This document shows positions 22,043 through 24,175 of a stretch of 24,175 nucleotides of DNA, in pieces. The DNA is from Nemertoderma westbladi (lineage: Eukaryota; Xenacoelomorpha; Nemertodermatida; Nemertodermatidae): contig JAUCBJ010002063.1 of NCBI GenBank assembly GCA_032718475.1, positions 1 through 24,175 on the forward strand, given 5' to 3'. A program made the translations under genes and the position numbers. The notes under the pieces are model-generated. The model was given only the letters and a program-made list of their open reading frames with translations, had not been told where the DNA came from and did not search any database. Numbering within the stretch: position 1 is the first letter of the stretch; every line of letters starts with the position of its first letter.

Positions 22043-23063
22043 ACAAGGCATGAACAAGGGCAGCCGTGCCCAATAATATTTCTTGAAGTTGTACATTACT
22101 AAAATGGCAGCTAAAGCTAAAGTCATTGACCAAGCCAGTGCCTAGGCTAGCACACAAGGACATGGCCTAACCTGTAGTAGTCTAGTAGAAGGAATAGTGC
22201 TCCTTCAATACATCTCAACAGACATCAATTCATTTGCCTCTGCCTACCATAACATAACATATATGCTTGATTTCCAATCACCTCTCACCACAATTATTAT
22301 TAGTAATTAAAAGTTTCAATTCGATTTGTCTTTCCGTTATATGGTTATTCAGTTATTGCATTATTAATAAACAAATGTTTTAAAATATATCTTAGGCCAG
22401 TATTGGTTGACAAAAGGAGATACGCAATGCGTATCCCATTGCGCCTCATAATAGCCTCTCGTCAACAAGTCAACCCCACCGACTAGCGGCACTGGCTGTT
22501 TCAGCTGACGGGGCTCTGTCGAAAAACGCGTCCCTGATGCAGTAAGGGCCCTCTTTTGAGGAGCAATATTATTATTGCCGCGGAACTGCTTCTATTCTAG
22601 GCCAGACCTAGCCAGAAGTAGAATCCTCACCAACCATCAACACGAATAGATAAATCTGACACTTGCCCCAACACCCCCCCCCCCCCCCCCCCCCCCCTCC
22701 CGCCCCAATGAGGCAGAGGCAGACCAACAACACACCTCTTCACCTCTACCGATGTCGGAGAGTAAAATACCACGCATTATAGAATACAGGATAAGTTTGA
22801 TCCAAGCAATGCAACGAAACCTGTAAGTTAGAAAATGCATGGTCCCAATATTTGCAAAATAATTACAAATTCCTACATTTATTTTGCATGAGATACTAAC
22901 AACCCGTCACTAACCACAACAAACGTACTGTATAGTACAGTAGCCTGTCGTATTCGCCCAAATACGGCAGTATAACTCTGGGTTCAGAGAACGTGTACAT
23001 ATTGACAGGCGGCAATCCCCGGATACAGTACCATGCATGTGTTTGATATAAATCTTTGACTAA
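22043..23063. other. Intron 3 segment before the LINE fragment
   Basis: No host exon is seen. A hairpin with arms GATACGCA/TGCGTATC lies at 22419-22435, and a C24 homopolymer at 22674-22697. Minus-strand ORFs here are low-complexity or unrecognised. Confidence 0.55.
22674..22697. repeat. Poly-C tract, 24 C
   Basis: An uninterrupted run of 24 C followed by TCCCGCCCC. It creates a poly-Gly stretch in a minus-strand ORF that is not a gene, and is prone to length error in sequencing. Confidence 0.95.
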
Positions 23064-24175
23064 AGACTTAGTCTGCGTGCTAGCAGAACAACGAAATCTG
23101 CCTTGCCGCGGCATGACTGGTCCTCTCTGTTGCAAAAGCCAAGTGTGAGATCCAGCTTCACACTACAGCTGAGCAACAGGTATGAGGCTCTTGTCTCTGA
23201 GGCGGCAGATCACTGTGAGGGCTATACTGCCTTTACAGAAGCAGTTAAGTTAGCAGCTGCAGAAACAGTTCCTGTATACCCTCGAAACAGGAAAAGGGCC
23301 CCCTGGACTGACAACAAAATTCAGAAGTGCCGAAATGACCTTCATAAGGCGCAGAAAGAGTCCCGACTCAAGCAGACTACAGCGGCCAAGAATGCAGTTA
23401 AGGCTGCATCTAGGTCCCTGAACAGGCAGTACTCTGTTAATCTACAGGAGCTAATAAACCAACAGGTTGATGCCATCAATGATGCTGACGACAGCAGGCA
23501 ATCATCCCAGGCATGGAAATCGATCAATCTGCTTACTGGGCGGAAAAGCCAACCAACCACCAAGGTTAAGGCTGAATCACCAGCCGATCGCCTCAATGGT
23601 TGGAAGGCCCACTTTGAAAAGCTCCTAAATAATGACAGGGTATTGCCTGATAACTTTATAGAAGTAAAAGTGTCTGAGTCTGTACTCCCAGATATTCCCA
23701 TTGGCGATATCTCCTTTGCAGAAGTGAAGGCTGCTGCAAAGAGCATTAAGACCAATCGTGCCAGTGGAGTAGATGGTGTTCCCCCTGAGGTCTTTAAAAT
23801 ACCTGAGTGTTTAAAGCTCATCTATCCCATCATAGTAGACATGTACCGAACAACAAGAGTTCCACAAGAAATGAAAACAAATAAGTTGGTGCCAGTTCCC
23901 AAGAAGGGCAACCTAACACTCTATGGTTCTTTTCGGGGAATCTCATTGATCTCGATTGCTGCAAAGCTATACAATAGGATTCTATTAAATCGCATCAGGG
24001 ATCCCATTGAGAGACTGCTCCGTGGAAATCAGAATGGGTTCCGTAAAGGTCGTGGGACCATGGAGCCCATTTTGGCACTTAGAAGGATAATTGAAGAATT
24101 ATCAAAAAAGAAAGACAGGCATCTGGCTGTTATCTTTGTTGACTTCTTCAAGGCCTTTGATTCAGTCTCTCGGTC
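23064..24175 (+). CDS. Non-LTR (LINE) retrotransposon ORF, partial: connector and N-terminal reverse transcriptase
   Basis: One frame is open for 370 codons, from just after a TAA at 23061 to the window edge, with no frameshift or stop. The first ~200 residues (with HDWSSLL, RNRKRAPWTDNKI and GWKAHFEKLL) resemble the linker between the endonuclease and reverse transcriptase domains of LINE polyproteins. Next come SIKTNRASGVDGVPPEVFK, the FRGISLISIAAKLYNR block, NQNGFRKGRGT (from 24027) and RT motif A, FVDFFKAFD (24135-24161), with its catalytic Asp. The apurinic-type endonuclease expected upstream was not found, so the copy is 5'-truncated near 23060, the usual result of target-primed reverse transcription. 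Motif C and the 3' end lie to the right. The clade is not assigned; RTE/CR1-like groups are candidates. It sits in the presumed third intron of MTG1 in the sense orientation. Confidence 0.92.

Noticed and set aside
23342-23821. 159-codon minus-strand ORF
   Set aside because: It is antisense to the reverse transcriptase frame, which has clear family motifs, so this ORF is a shadow.

Overview
This is a metazoan nuclear DNA window. Its genes are split by GT-AG introns, it has TTAGGG-type telomere-like motifs inside an element, a non-LTR retrotransposon, CTCF-like motifs and an unusual load of minisatellites. The mix (about 47% tandem repeat by length, AT-rich unique DNA, many short dispersed repeats) suggests a marine invertebrate, but the sequence does not fix the species.

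Two host genes lie head to tail on the + strand. The last exon of a Rheb-like Ras-family GTPase (5783-6127, CaaX box CVLQ) is followed 231 bp later by the start codon of a gene I assign to MTG1, the mitochondrial ribosome-associated, circularly permuted GTPase. Three MTG1 exons can be joined by reading frame: 6359-6446, 16144-16333 and 19832-19961 (136 residues of a protein normally about 330 long). Their phases fit exactly (phase 1, then phase 2, and phase 0 at the last donor). The P-loop exon and later exons are not seen and probably lie to the right.

Layout. 1-3585: a small element with terminal inverted repeats, then a ~3.1 kb array of a ~29-bp unit, then another copy of the element's end. 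3586-5782: non-coding DNA holding a ~1.04 kb foldback element with three telomere-like repeats in each arm. 5783-6446: Rheb-like terminal exon and MTG1 exon 1. 6447-16143: MTG1 intron 1 (9.7 kb), with a 6/12-bp array (~3.0 kb) lying between two sites of one 21-bp minisatellite, a 45-bp array (~2.3 kb), a palindrome cluster and a 105-bp triplication. 16144-16333: exon 2. 16334-19831: intron 2 (3.5 kb), with a 31-bp array that looks like a repeated copy of the exon 2/intron 2 boundary and a 24-bp array (~2.1 kb). 19832-19961: exon 3. 19962-24175: presumed intron 3, with dispersed modules, CTCF-like motifs, a C24 tract and a 5'-truncated but open LINE reverse transcriptase running off the right edge.

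The most notable observation is the 31-bp array in MTG1 intron 2. Its first unit is continuous with the end of the exon, so the 5' splice site occurs 18 times in a row at exact 31-bp spacing. Each unit also starts with GT and ends with AG. Most long open frames in the window are by-products of stop-free repeat units and are not annotated as genes.
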